From Candidatus Falkowbacteria bacterium HGW-Falkowbacteria-2 (GTDB lineage Bacteria; Patescibacteriota; Patescibacteriia; Patescibacteriales; UBA12465), in the NCBI GenBank assembly GCA_002841655.1, contig PHAH01000038.1:1-7531 (forward strand): a stretch of DNA of 7,531 bases, given 5' to 3'. Of the stretch, positions 1-6,020 are shown piece after piece. Position numbers and translations under genes: made by a program. Below the pieces are notes generated by a model. That model was not told where the DNA came from. It did no database searches and was given only the letters and a program-made list of their open reading frames with translations. Positions within the stretch are counted from its first letter, which is position 1. Every line of letters starts with the position of its first letter.

Positions 1-943
1 TAACCGCCTCATTCATCGCGCGCAAGGAATTTACATTGAATCCCAGGTCTTCAAGGGCTGGGGCGCCTTTAGCGGTATCAAGAATACGCATAACCACCTT
101 TTCTTGACTGGCTAATGGCAGGGTGGAGATACGAAAGTCGACGGCACGACCACTGACCAGCAAACGAATACGTCCATCTTGAGGGACACGCGTTTCGTCG
201 AGTTTCAATTTCGACATAACCTTAATACGAGCGATGATGGCGTTATGAATGCTCTTAGGCAGAGTTAAAGAAGTATGCAAAATACCGTCGATACGGTAGC
301 GAACGCGACTCTCCTTATCAAAAGGCTCAATGTGTATATCACTGGCGCGAGCTTCGACGGCATGACGAATGATAACTGACACGATACGAGAAACTGGAGC
401 GCTGTTAATATCTTCTCCGGTTAAGGCCTCTTCGTCGGATTTCAAAGCAATCACTTCATCGCCCTCTTCCTTCGCCTTCACTTGCAAAGCACTAGAAATT
501 TCTTCTTCAATTTTCTGATACTGCTTAAAGATTTTCTGCCAGCTCGCTTGGGAAATGAGGTAATACTCGACGGTAAGTTTTTCATCTAACGCCAGGAAGT
601 TAACCGCTTCCATCGCTTTCAGATTCGGCTCAATTAGGCCCATCTTGATCGTCTTATTTTCTCGAGCGAAACAAACGACATTATAGTTTCTAGCAATTTC
701 CTCAGGTATGAAATTCAATACTTCTTCGGGTATCTTTTCATCAGCATAAAGAAAATATGGTAAGCCATATGCTTCAGCCTTTGCTTCTGTTAACTGCTCT
801 TCATTGACTATCTTCTTCGTAATTAAAAAAAACGGCAGGGCCATTTTAGTGTCCGAGGCCTGGTTATTGTATTCCGCTATTTGCTCGGCGCTTATCAACT
901 TCTTCTCAGTAAGCACGCGCAGCAACTGTTCCTGTTTATCCAT
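1..943 (-). CDS. pilB: Type IV pilus assembly ATPase PilB (GspE/PulE family), N-terminal part, cut by window edge
   Basis: Hexameric cytoplasmic motor that drives pilus or pseudopilus extension. The ATG at 943-941 opens a frame that runs without a stop to base 1, giving 314 residues of a protein usually about 560-580 long. Residues 1-145 form an MshEN/GspE_N-like N-terminal region (for example LITKKIVNEEQLTEAKAEAYGLPYF compares with the family pattern, though it looks degenerate). Residues 145-180 are a charged linker. From about 182 the T2SSE domain begins: ARASDIHIEPF (198-208), VRYRIDGIL (214-222), ARIKVMSKLKLDE, PQDGRI (254-259), VDFRISTLP (268-276) and EKVVMRILD (281-289) are family hallmarks. 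Walker A, Asp box, Walker B and the His box lie beyond the edge, so ATPase integrity cannot be judged. Last visible gene of the pilM-N-O-orf-pilB operon, 13 nt after the preceding stop. PilB is preferred over GspE because of the PilMNO neighbours. Confidence 0.93.
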   Translation of the reverse strand, partial: MDKQEQLLRVLTEKKLISAEQIAEYNNQASDTKMALPFFLITKKIVNEEQLTEAKAEAYGLPYFLYADEKIPEEVLNFIPEEIARNYNVVCFARENKTIKMGLIEPNLKAMEAVNFLALDEKLTVEYYLISQASWQKIFKQYQKIEEEISSALQVKAKEEGDEVIALKSDEEALTGEDINSAPVSRIVSVIIRHAVEARASDIHIEPFDKESRVRYRIDGILHTSLTLPKSIHNAIIARIKVMSKLKLDETRVPQDGRIRLLVSGRAVDFRISTLPLASQEKVVMRILDTAKGAPALEDLGFNVNSLRAMNEAV

Positions 944-956
944 ATTGTCTTATTTC

Positions 957-1307
957 TTACTTTTTTTCTACGACCAGAAAGGGGCTGTTATTTCCGAGAT
1001 AGACTGGCTGCCAGGCCGGTGGTTGTATGTTTGCACCTGAACTCGGCATCGGTTTGCCCACGTGATTAAAGTCAAAATACTGGACTCTGTCATCCAAAAT
1101 CTTGAAAGTCGGCACCTCTAAAATCTTCACATCTACTAAGCTGGCCGCTGAAGGTTGAAGAGGAACATCAACAGTTGTCTTCTCTTCCCCAAACACCTCA
1201 CTACTCATATAGGCGAGCAGCTTCCCTTTAAATGCAAAAATCATGATGCCAACAAGCAACAGTACGGCGGTTAATATATAAATACTGGAATTTCTTGCTG
1301 ATGCCAT
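957..1307 (-). CDS. Unrecognised single-pass membrane protein in the pil operon (PilP position)
   Basis: I do not recognise a family for this 116-residue protein. It has a short polar N-terminus (MASARNSS), one hydrophobic segment at about residues 9-27 and a C-terminal region of about 85 residues with a Pro-rich end (QPPAWQPVYLGNNSPF). No lipobox cysteine is present, so it is not a PilP-type lipoprotein. The ATG at 1307-1305 is chosen because it lies one base after the pilO stop; a TTG at 1331 would add eight residues but overlaps pilO and lacks any ribosome-binding site. It sits after pilO, where pilP would be in Gram-negative pilM-N-O-P-Q operons, and 13 nt before pilB. By position it is probably a small partner of the PilNO inner-membrane complex, but this is inference; an analogue of PilP with no sequence similarity is possible. 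Confidence 0.75.
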   Translation of the reverse strand: MASARNSSIYILTAVLLLVGIMIFAFKGKLLAYMSSEVFGEEKTTVDVPLQPSAASLVDVKILEVPTFKILDDRVQYFDFNHVGKPMPSSGANIQPPAWQPVYLGNNSPFLVVEKK

Positions 1308-1308
1308 T

Positions 1309-1938
1309 TTATTTAAAATAATAAGTGTCAATTGTTAGGTCGGCGGTCTTACCAGAGGGATCAAAATTCACCACCTTTATATCCATTAACTGTAAGTGCT
1401 GCTCAAGTAAAGGTAAAAGGTTTTTCAAGGCCGCATAATCGGTCGACCCAAGCGACATTTGTGCCGATATCACTCCCACTCGCTCTGAGCCGGGCATATT
1501 CAAGAAGCGATCGGCTTTAGCTGCCATCGGATTATCAGTTTCCTCGCTCTCTCCAGCCTTAGTAAGACTTAGACTAGCCAGGGTGAGGCCTCGTTGCATC
1601 ACAATATCCTCTAATTCACCGAATAGTTTTTCCTTGGCATACTCATCAGGCAAAATGGCATTTACTCGGGCAACATCTTCAGCATCAATTTTGCGATAAA
1701 GAGCAGCGGCCGCTTGCAAATCAGCTAGCTTCTGTCTTTGACTCTGATAGAAAGATTCTTGCTGTGCGATGGTGTCTCGAATCGACATTAAAGTGATGTC
1801 GAACTTTGGCTTGATAACAAGATAATATCCCAGAATAAGGAAGCCAATAACAAAAATGACAATGAAAATATTAAAATTTGCATTCAAGAAAATGTTGAGG
1901 TTATTGGTGCTATTTTTTTTGGCCGCAATCTGAGGCAT
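1309..1938 (-). CDS. pilO: Type IV pilus inner-membrane platform protein PilO-like
   Basis: PilO heterodimerises with PilN in the inner membrane to connect the cytoplasmic PilM ring with the pilus machine. The 209-residue product matches the family in size and layout: a short cytoplasmic tail, one transmembrane helix at about residues 23-42 (FNIFIVIFVIGFLILGYYLV), a coiled coil at about 48-85 rich in Gln, Lys and Ala, and a C-terminal ferredoxin-like domain at about 100-209 that includes LFGELEDIVMQRGLTLASLSL and ends in alternating beta-strand residues (DLTIDTYYF). A low-complexity acidic stretch at about 128-140 probably forms a loop. The ATG at 1938-1936 follows the pilN stop by three bases, suggesting translational coupling, and it has no strong Shine-Dalgarno motif. 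The call rests on topology plus its place after pilM and pilN, because PilO sequences diverge strongly. Confidence 0.82.
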   Translation of the reverse strand: MPQIAAKKNSTNNLNIFLNANFNIFIVIFVIGFLILGYYLVIKPKFDITLMSIRDTIAQQESFYQSQRQKLADLQAAAALYRKIDAEDVARVNAILPDEYAKEKLFGELEDIVMQRGLTLASLSLTKAGESEETDNPMAAKADRFLNMPGSERVGVISAQMSLGSTDYAALKNLLPLLEQHLQLMDIKVVNFDPSGKTADLTIDTYYFK

Positions 1939-1941
1939 ATC

Positions 1942-2592
1942 TTATTTACTCGCCGCTCTAAAAAGCTGCGGGTCAACTTTTAAGTCCAAAGTAAAATTAA
2001 CAGTTTCTGACTCAACTTTCTCCTCGCCCTCTTCTCTTTCAGTTGTACCTCTATCTACCCGCGCTGAAAGAATCGACGGATTCTCCAACATAGCCCGGGT
2101 CTGCCAGCTAATATCACGATAGGTCTTAGTTGAAGCTTGAAGCTGATAAACCCCATCGGTTCCCCCGGAAAAAGCGTGATAGTTTACCGAGCTTAAAGTA
2201 TTCTTCTCAAGCCAATTGAAAAAGTTCGTCCAATAGACATGATTATCGAGTAACTGATGAGCAATATCCGCGCGTTCTTTAAAGGCCAGAATCTCGTCAG
2301 ACTCGGTGCGCATCTCTTTTATCTGCTTCGATACAAGATTAAACTTAGCTTCAGCCGCTAAGGCTCGCTCTTCTTCGTAATTTGCCCACCAATTCAATCC
2401 AACGTAGATTTCTACCAGAAACAAGGCGGCCACAAAAAGAGAAAAGAGCAATGTACTAAAATTGTGCTGCCAATCAAAATCAACCTGCTTCTCATCCTTG
2501 ATCAGGTTTACCTCGAGGACCTTAGGGTTCATAGACATGTCCCTGCCCAGTCCCCCCATCATCTTCTTCTTGTTGTCTTTTAAATTAAACAC
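1942..2592 (-). CDS. pilN: Type IV pilus inner-membrane platform protein PilN-like
   Basis: PilN inserts its N-terminal peptide into the groove of PilM and pairs with PilO through the membrane. The frame gives 216 residues. The segment LEVNLIKDE (26-34) resembles the conserved INLLP-type PilM-docking motif. One transmembrane helix follows at about 46-67, then a charged coiled coil (about 72-112) and a C-terminal ferredoxin-like domain (about 115-210). An acidic loop, TEREEGEEKVESE (184-196), interrupts the domain. The start is uncertain: GTG at 2592-2590 gives the full frame and lies nine bases after the pilM stop, but ATG codons at residues 11, 12, 19 and 21 (21 = base 2532) would leave the docking motif intact, and the residues before 21 are Lys/Gly-rich and unlike typical PilN. 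Neither choice has a convincing ribosome-binding site. Confidence 0.85.
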   Translation of the reverse strand: MFNLKDNKKKMMGGLGRDMSMNPKVLEVNLIKDEKQVDFDWQHNFSTLLFSLFVAALFLVEIYVGLNWWANYEEERALAAEAKFNLVSKQIKEMRTESDEILAFKERADIAHQLLDNHVYWTNFFNWLEKNTLSSVNYHAFSGGTDGVYQLQASTKTYRDISWQTRAMLENPSILSARVDRGTTEREEGEEKVESETVNFTLDLKVDPQLFRAASK

Positions 2593-2601
2593 AATTCTAA
2601 A

Positions 2602-3654
2602 TTATGATATTTCACGCAGAGCTAAACCAGCGGCCACTGCTAATTTAGGTCCAACCTCATCAATTATCGGCTTCATTTCATCCGGATAGGTCAAGCGACT
2701 AAACGGATCGCCAATAATTACCTGTAAATCAAGACGCTTGGAAATATAATCAGCGAGGTTCACCATCATAGCGCCACCTCCGGAGAGAATAATCTTTTCA
2801 ATCTTCTTGCCCTTGGCGTTGCCCTGGAAGAATTCACGCATATACTCGATTTCGTGAATAACGGGAGCCATCGTTTTTAAAATAAGTTGAGGTAATTCTT
2901 CGGGCGACTTATCCGTGAGTGAAGCGCTTAAATCAATCTTGAATTGTTCAGCCTGCACAAAGCTTAAACCAAGCTTCTCGGCTAGGGCGGCGGTAATGGA
3001 GGCGCCGCAAACTTCAAGGCTGCGGTTTAGTACTGGAATACTTTCCTGCACAACTGAGAGGTCGGTGCTATTAGCCCCTATCTCCACGATCATTACCGTT
3101 GAGAGATCGTTACCGATTAAAGCCCGAACCAGGGAAAACGTTTCGGTTTCAAGACTCGCCAACTCAAGCTTGGCTAGACGGAATATTTCAATGTAACGTC
3201 GAACCAATTTCTTTGGAGAGCCAGTTAGAAATACCCGCATTCCATCCTTGTTGTCGGTACCGCTAGAATCTGGAACCGGTTTCCAATCAAGAATCATTTC
3301 TTCAAGTGGCAAAGGGATAACTTTTTTTGCTTCCTCCGAAACAACTGCATCCATATTCTTCTTTTCAGTCGGCGGAACAGTGATTATCGAAGAAAAAACC
3401 GAAAAGGTTGGTAACGAGGCGGTAACCCGACGGGCTTTAATGCCCGCTTCTGCTCTCACCTTTAAGATTGCTTGAGCGAGATAGTTGATGTCCTCTATTT
3501 TTGTAAAATTAACGCCGCTAACGTTTTCGCTAAAAGCGTAATTGGAAAGATGAATTTTTTTATTCTTCTGCCTCAACTCGACCATTTTCAGTGAAGAGTC
3601 TCCGATGTCGATGCCGAGATATAAATTGTCGTCGCTAGAAGAAAATAAGCCCAT
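2602..3654 (-). CDS. pilM: Type IV pilus assembly protein PilM (FtsA/actin-like ATPase fold)
   Basis: Cytoplasmic actin-fold protein that binds the PilN N-terminus and forms the cytoplasmic ring of the pilus alignment complex. The product has 350 residues, the normal family length. Nucleotide-binding landmarks are visible in order: phosphate-1 loop GIDIGDSSLKMVEL (14-27), phosphate-2 loop VEIGANSTDLSVV (190-202) and the adenosine motif ILSGGGAMM (289-297). Other family features are the SLPTFSVFSSIITVPP strand region (80-95), the EEAKKVIPLPLEEMILDW segment (107-124), and the C-terminal GPKLAVAAGLALRE (335-348). The ATG at 3654-3652 is the first start downstream of a good minus-strand promoter at 3714-3742. 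It leads the operon pilM-N-O-orf-pilB. The upstream bases are A/T-rich with no Shine-Dalgarno motif. Confidence 0.95.
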   Translation of the reverse strand: MGLFSSSDDNLYLGIDIGDSSLKMVELRQKNKKIHLSNYAFSENVSGVNFTKIEDINYLAQAILKVRAEAGIKARRVTASLPTFSVFSSIITVPPTEKKNMDAVVSEEAKKVIPLPLEEMILDWKPVPDSSGTDNKDGMRVFLTGSPKKLVRRYIEIFRLAKLELASLETETFSLVRALIGNDLSTVMIVEIGANSTDLSVVQESIPVLNRSLEVCGASITAALAEKLGLSFVQAEQFKIDLSASLTDKSPEELPQLILKTMAPVIHEIEYMREFFQGNAKGKKIEKIILSGGGAMMVNLADYISKRLDLQVIIGDPFSRLTYPDEMKPIIDEVGPKLAVAAGLALREIS

Positions 3655-3694
3655 AGAATAATAAAAAATTAACGCATTGCGCCCGTAACCGAAA

Positions 3695-3723
3695 TTGTCA
3701 TATCTGTCTTTCTAGTATATAAT
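3695..3723 (+). promoter_or_regulatory. Predicted sigma70-like promoter of the beta-propeller gene
   Basis: TTGTCA (3695-3700) and a perfect TATAAT (3718-3723) are separated by 17 bases. Transcription would start near 3730, about 63 nt before the ATG at 3793. The leader carries AAGGA (3741-3745) followed by an ATG at 3749 that opens a ten-codon frame (MIILYHETSK, stop 3779-3781). That frame is the only start-like site in the window with a Shine-Dalgarno-like motif, although the three-base spacing is short. Confidence 0.65.
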
Positions 3724-3742
3724 ATTTAATGTAATGCGACAA
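3714..3742 (-). promoter_or_regulatory. Predicted sigma70-like promoter of the pilM operon
   Basis: Read on the minus strand, TTGTCG (3742-3737) and TATACT (3719-3714) are separated by exactly 17 bases, close to consensus TTGACA-17-TATAAT. Transcription would start near 3707, giving pilM a leader of about 50 nt. Its -10 box overlaps the -10 box of the opposing promoter. Predicted by eye; not tested. Confidence 0.6.
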
Positions 3743-3792
3743 GGAAATATGATTATATTGTATCACGAAACGAGCAAATAAAAAATAATGCT

Positions 3793-5067
3793 ATGGGTTT
3801 TTTTAGCCGCTACAAAAAAATTTGGATGATTGTCGCTTTCTTGGGCGTCGTCGCCTTGCTTGCGTATCTAATCTGGAACTTTTTCTTCTCCTCCCCCATT
3901 GTCCCCACTGACCCACTTGCCCCCGGAAGTAATATCGGCGGACTCAACCCAGCTGGTGATGGTGGTCCGAACTTTTCAACCTCGACGGGTAGCGGACAAC
4001 TAACGCCAAGTGGTGGCATTAGTACCCCAACTACCGGCTTCCCCTCTCTTCCTAGCAACACCCCGAGCGGCTCTGACGCTAGTGATTTAGCGGTTGGCGG
4101 TATTACCAAAGTGACCGTGGCCGTAAATAGTCCCGTGCTTGATCCCTTTATGACTAGTGGTGATCAGTTAAGATACTATAATCAAGCTGATGGTAAATTC
4201 TATCGCCTCGGCGCCGATGGGCAGCCTGTTTCTTTAAGCGATACGGTTTTTCATAAGGTCTCTGACCTCACTTGGTCAGAAGATGGCAGTAAGGCCATCC
4301 TCGTTTATCCAGACGGCTCCAAAATCAGCTATAACTTCAACACCGGCAAACAAGTCACTCTACCGAAACACTGGGAAGATTTTTCTTTCTCCCCTGATGG
4401 TAACCGTATCACCGCTAAAAGCATGGGCGATGACGTTGAAAATCGTCACCTAATCGTTTCTAACAGCGATGGGTCCAAAACTGCCTCCTTAAGTGCCATT
4501 GGCAACAACGCCGATGACGTCTATCCCGTTTGGTCCCCCAACAATCAAGTCGCCGCGATGTATACCCGCGGAGTTGATTTCAATCGACAGGAAGTTTTCT
4601 TTGTCGGTTTAAACGGTGAGAACTTTAAATCAACGATTATTAATGGTCGTGACTTTAGACCGTTGTGGTCAGATGCAGGCGACAAATTATTATATAGCGT
4701 CTACAGCAGTGACCGCGGCATGATGCCAAGCCTGTGGGTGGTGAACGCGCAAGGCGAAAACATCGGTCAAAACCGCACCGAACTCGGTCTCACCACCTGG
4801 TCTGATAAGTGTACCTTCGCGACTAACAGTGATATCTACTGCGCCGTACCAGAAATACTCAGAGAAGGCGCCGGCCTCTTTCCCGAGTTAGCCGATCAAA
4901 CCCGTGACCTCTTATACAAGATTGACTTAACGACTGGTGCTAAGAAATTAATTGCCATTCCGCAAACAGACGCCAATATCAGTAACATCATGGTCTCCGG
5001 TAGCCAAGACACTCTCTACTACACCGACAAATTTACCGGACGCATCTATTCAGTACAGCTGCGTTAA
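3793..5067 (+). CDS. Membrane-anchored WD40/TolB-like beta-propeller protein with Pro/Gly/Ser/Thr linker
   Basis: The 424-residue product starts with a short basic segment (SRYKK), then one hydrophobic helix (about 11-33); the positive-inside rule places the rest outside the cytoplasmic membrane. Residues 36-97 are a low-complexity linker rich in Pro, Gly, Ser and Thr, like cell-wall-spanning spacers. The remainder (about 105-424) holds degenerate propeller blades of the TolB/WD40-like type: DLTWSEDGSKAIL (158-170), DFSFSPDGNRITAK (196-209), YPVWSPNNQVAAM (244-256), RPLWSDAGDKLLYS (289-302) and LTTWSDK (333-339). Two cysteines (340 and 350) could form a disulfide in an extracytoplasmic domain. 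No catalytic motif is visible and no specific function can be assigned. It is divergent from the pilM operon and shares its promoter region, so a surface role linked to pili is possible but unproven. The ATG at 3793 has no Shine-Dalgarno motif; another ATG at 3788 is out of frame. Confidence 0.88.
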   Translation: MGFFSRYKKIWMIVAFLGVVALLAYLIWNFFFSSPIVPTDPLAPGSNIGGLNPAGDGGPNFSTSTGSGQLTPSGGISTPTTGFPSLPSNTPSGSDASDLAVGGITKVTVAVNSPVLDPFMTSGDQLRYYNQADGKFYRLGADGQPVSLSDTVFHKVSDLTWSEDGSKAILVYPDGSKISYNFNTGKQVTLPKHWEDFSFSPDGNRITAKSMGDDVENRHLIVSNSDGSKTASLSAIGNNADDVYPVWSPNNQVAAMYTRGVDFNRQEVFFVGLNGENFKSTIINGRDFRPLWSDAGDKLLYSVYSSDRGMMPSLWVVNAQGENIGQNRTELGLTTWSDKCTFATNSDIYCAVPEILREGAGLFPELADQTRDLLYKIDLTTGAKKLIAIPQTDANISNIMVSGSQDTLYYTDKFTGRIYSVQLR

Positions 5068-5093
5068 GCAAATAACCTTTAATCTCAAAATAT

Positions 5094-5123
5094 AAAATCG
5101 GCGCTTCCTGCCGATTTTTGTTT
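5094..5123 (+). terminator. Rho-independent terminator after the beta-propeller gene
   Basis: The arms AAAATCGGC (5094-5102) and GCCGATTTT (5110-5118) form a perfect nine-base-pair stem around the seven-base loop GCTTCCT, followed by a T-rich tail (TTTTTGTTT, 5115-5123). It lies 26 bases after the stop at 5065-5067. It ends only 6-11 bases before the comF ATG, so it also sits in the comF translation-initiation region. The A-run on the left means it could act on both strands. Confidence 0.85.
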
Positions 5124-5129
5124 ATATTT

Positions 5130-5837
5130 ATGTATAAGAAATTTATCTCTTTCTTACAAAAAATTGAAAACAATATTTTTCCTGGACGCTGTGCCGCCTG
5201 CCATCAGACTGGCCCTGCCATCTGTCCTGCTTGTCGCGCCAAAATAAAAAGTCTACCTATCATATGCCCATTATGTGGACAGAAGGAATCGCCCCTTGGA
5301 ATCATCTGTTCAAAGTGCGATAACCCGTATTCGTTCGACGGCCTCATCGCCTACGGCTCCTATGAGGACAGCAACCTTAAAGCAGCTTTACACGCCTTGA
5401 AATACCAAGGGGCCAAGGAAATTGGTTATCTGCTCGGTAAAATGTTAGGGCGACGCCTATTGGCCACTTGGCGACATCATCGTGGAGACACCCCTATTCT
5501 CATCCCTCTTCCCCTGCACCCGCGCCGTCTCCGCGAACGAGACTATAATCAAGCCCTTCTTCTAACTGAGGGAATCGCCACTATTACCAAATGGCCGATA
5601 CAAAGCGTCGGTCTAAATAGAACTCGCTACCAAGTGCCCAGCGCAAGACTGGGTTACAGAAATAGACAACAACACGACAAAATATTTGCCTACAAAGGCG
5701 ATGATCTCTCAAATCACATCGTCATCCTCATTGATGATGTCATCACGACTGGCGAAACCGCCTCAGCCGCAGCTCTCGCCCTAAAGGACGGTGGGACTAA
5801 GACCGTTATTGTCGCGACGATGGCGAGAGCGAGCTAA
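5130..5837 (+). CDS. comF: ComF-family protein (zinc-ribbon plus phosphoribosyltransferase domain)
   Basis: ComF proteins are cytoplasmic factors linked to natural DNA uptake, with a type I phosphoribosyltransferase fold. The 235-residue product has four CxxC pairs at C21/C24, C32/C35, C46/C49 and C60/C63, probably binding two zinc ions. The signature PLPLHPRRLRERDYNQA (126-142) and the PRPP-binding loop VILIDDVITTGET (198-210) are both intact, with the double aspartate at 202-203. Length is typical (200-240). The ATG at 5130 is chosen; a TTG at 5118 in the same frame would add four residues but lies inside the terminator stem. There is no Shine-Dalgarno motif and no convincing promoter between the terminator and the ATG. 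The neighbouring PilB/M/N/O genes fit a competence role, although ComF homologues also occur in bacteria not known to be competent. Confidence 0.93.
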   Translation: MYKKFISFLQKIENNIFPGRCAACHQTGPAICPACRAKIKSLPIICPLCGQKESPLGIICSKCDNPYSFDGLIAYGSYEDSNLKAALHALKYQGAKEIGYLLGKMLGRRLLATWRHHRGDTPILIPLPLHPRRLRERDYNQALLLTEGIATITKWPIQSVGLNRTRYQVPSARLGYRNRQQHDKIFAYKGDDLSNHIVILIDDVITTGETASAAALALKDGGTKTVIVATMARAS

Positions 5838-5885
5838 ATTCCTTATTTTCTTTACAAATCTTAAATTAAAGTATATACTTATCTC
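5838..5885 (+). other. comF-thrS spacer upstream of the leader
   Basis: Short A/T-rich stretch after the comF stop. It holds the thrS promoter and nothing else that I can recognise; no hairpin followed by a T-run is seen, so comF transcripts may run on into the thrS leader. Confidence 0.6.
5851..5879 (+). promoter_or_regulatory. Predicted sigma70-like promoter of thrS
   Basis: TTTACA (5851-5856) and TATACT (5874-5879) are separated by 17 bases, each one mismatch or so from consensus. Transcription would start near A5886, directly before the first arm of the leader structure, leaving a leader of about 196 nt to the thrS ATG. No separate comF terminator is seen between 5838 and this promoter. 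Confidence 0.65.
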
Positions 5886-5981
5886 AGCTTTCCTGATTGT
5901 CGAGCCTACCAAGCTCGAGACCTCGCCACCTCAAAAATGGCCTAAAGGAAGTCTAAATCAAGCGCTCCGCTCGTCGGAGAA

Positions 5982-6020
5982 GCTGGGTGGAACCGCGAGA
6001 CATAATAGTCCCGTCCCGGC
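5982..6020 (+). promoter_or_regulatory. T-box antiterminator element
   Basis: The helix GCTGGG/CCCGGC (one U-G pair) closes the element. The bulge TGGA (5988-5991) is placed to pair with the free NCCA end of tRNA, implying a discriminator base U in the cognate tRNA-Thr by strict pairing. The inner ACCGCG and GAC/GTC (5999-6001 with 6008-6010) segments form the upper helix. It excludes the terminator because 6008-6020 is shared by both. Confidence 0.85.

Noticed and set aside
1..943. pilB as a pseudogene because no Walker A motif is visible
   Set aside because: The frame is intact to the edge, and the Walker A motif is expected only some tens of residues beyond residue 314.
804..1069. Two plus-strand open frames of 62-78 codons
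   Set aside because: They are antisense to pilB and the small membrane gene, have no family features, and the minus-strand proteins are clearly real.
1305..1331. TTG start at 1331 for the small membrane protein
   Set aside because: It would overlap the pilO end and has no ribosome-binding motif; the ATG at 1307 fits the one-base gap pattern of the operon.
3810..4109. Minus-strand open frame of 99 codons, Pro/Gly-rich
   Set aside because: It is the shadow of the low-complexity linker of the propeller protein; its composition simply mirrors that coding strand.
5886..5960. E. coli-type thrS translational operator with anticodon-arm mimicry
   Set aside because: The loop holds the codon ACC rather than the anticodon GGU, it is far from the ATG, and a T-box antiterminator and terminator follow.
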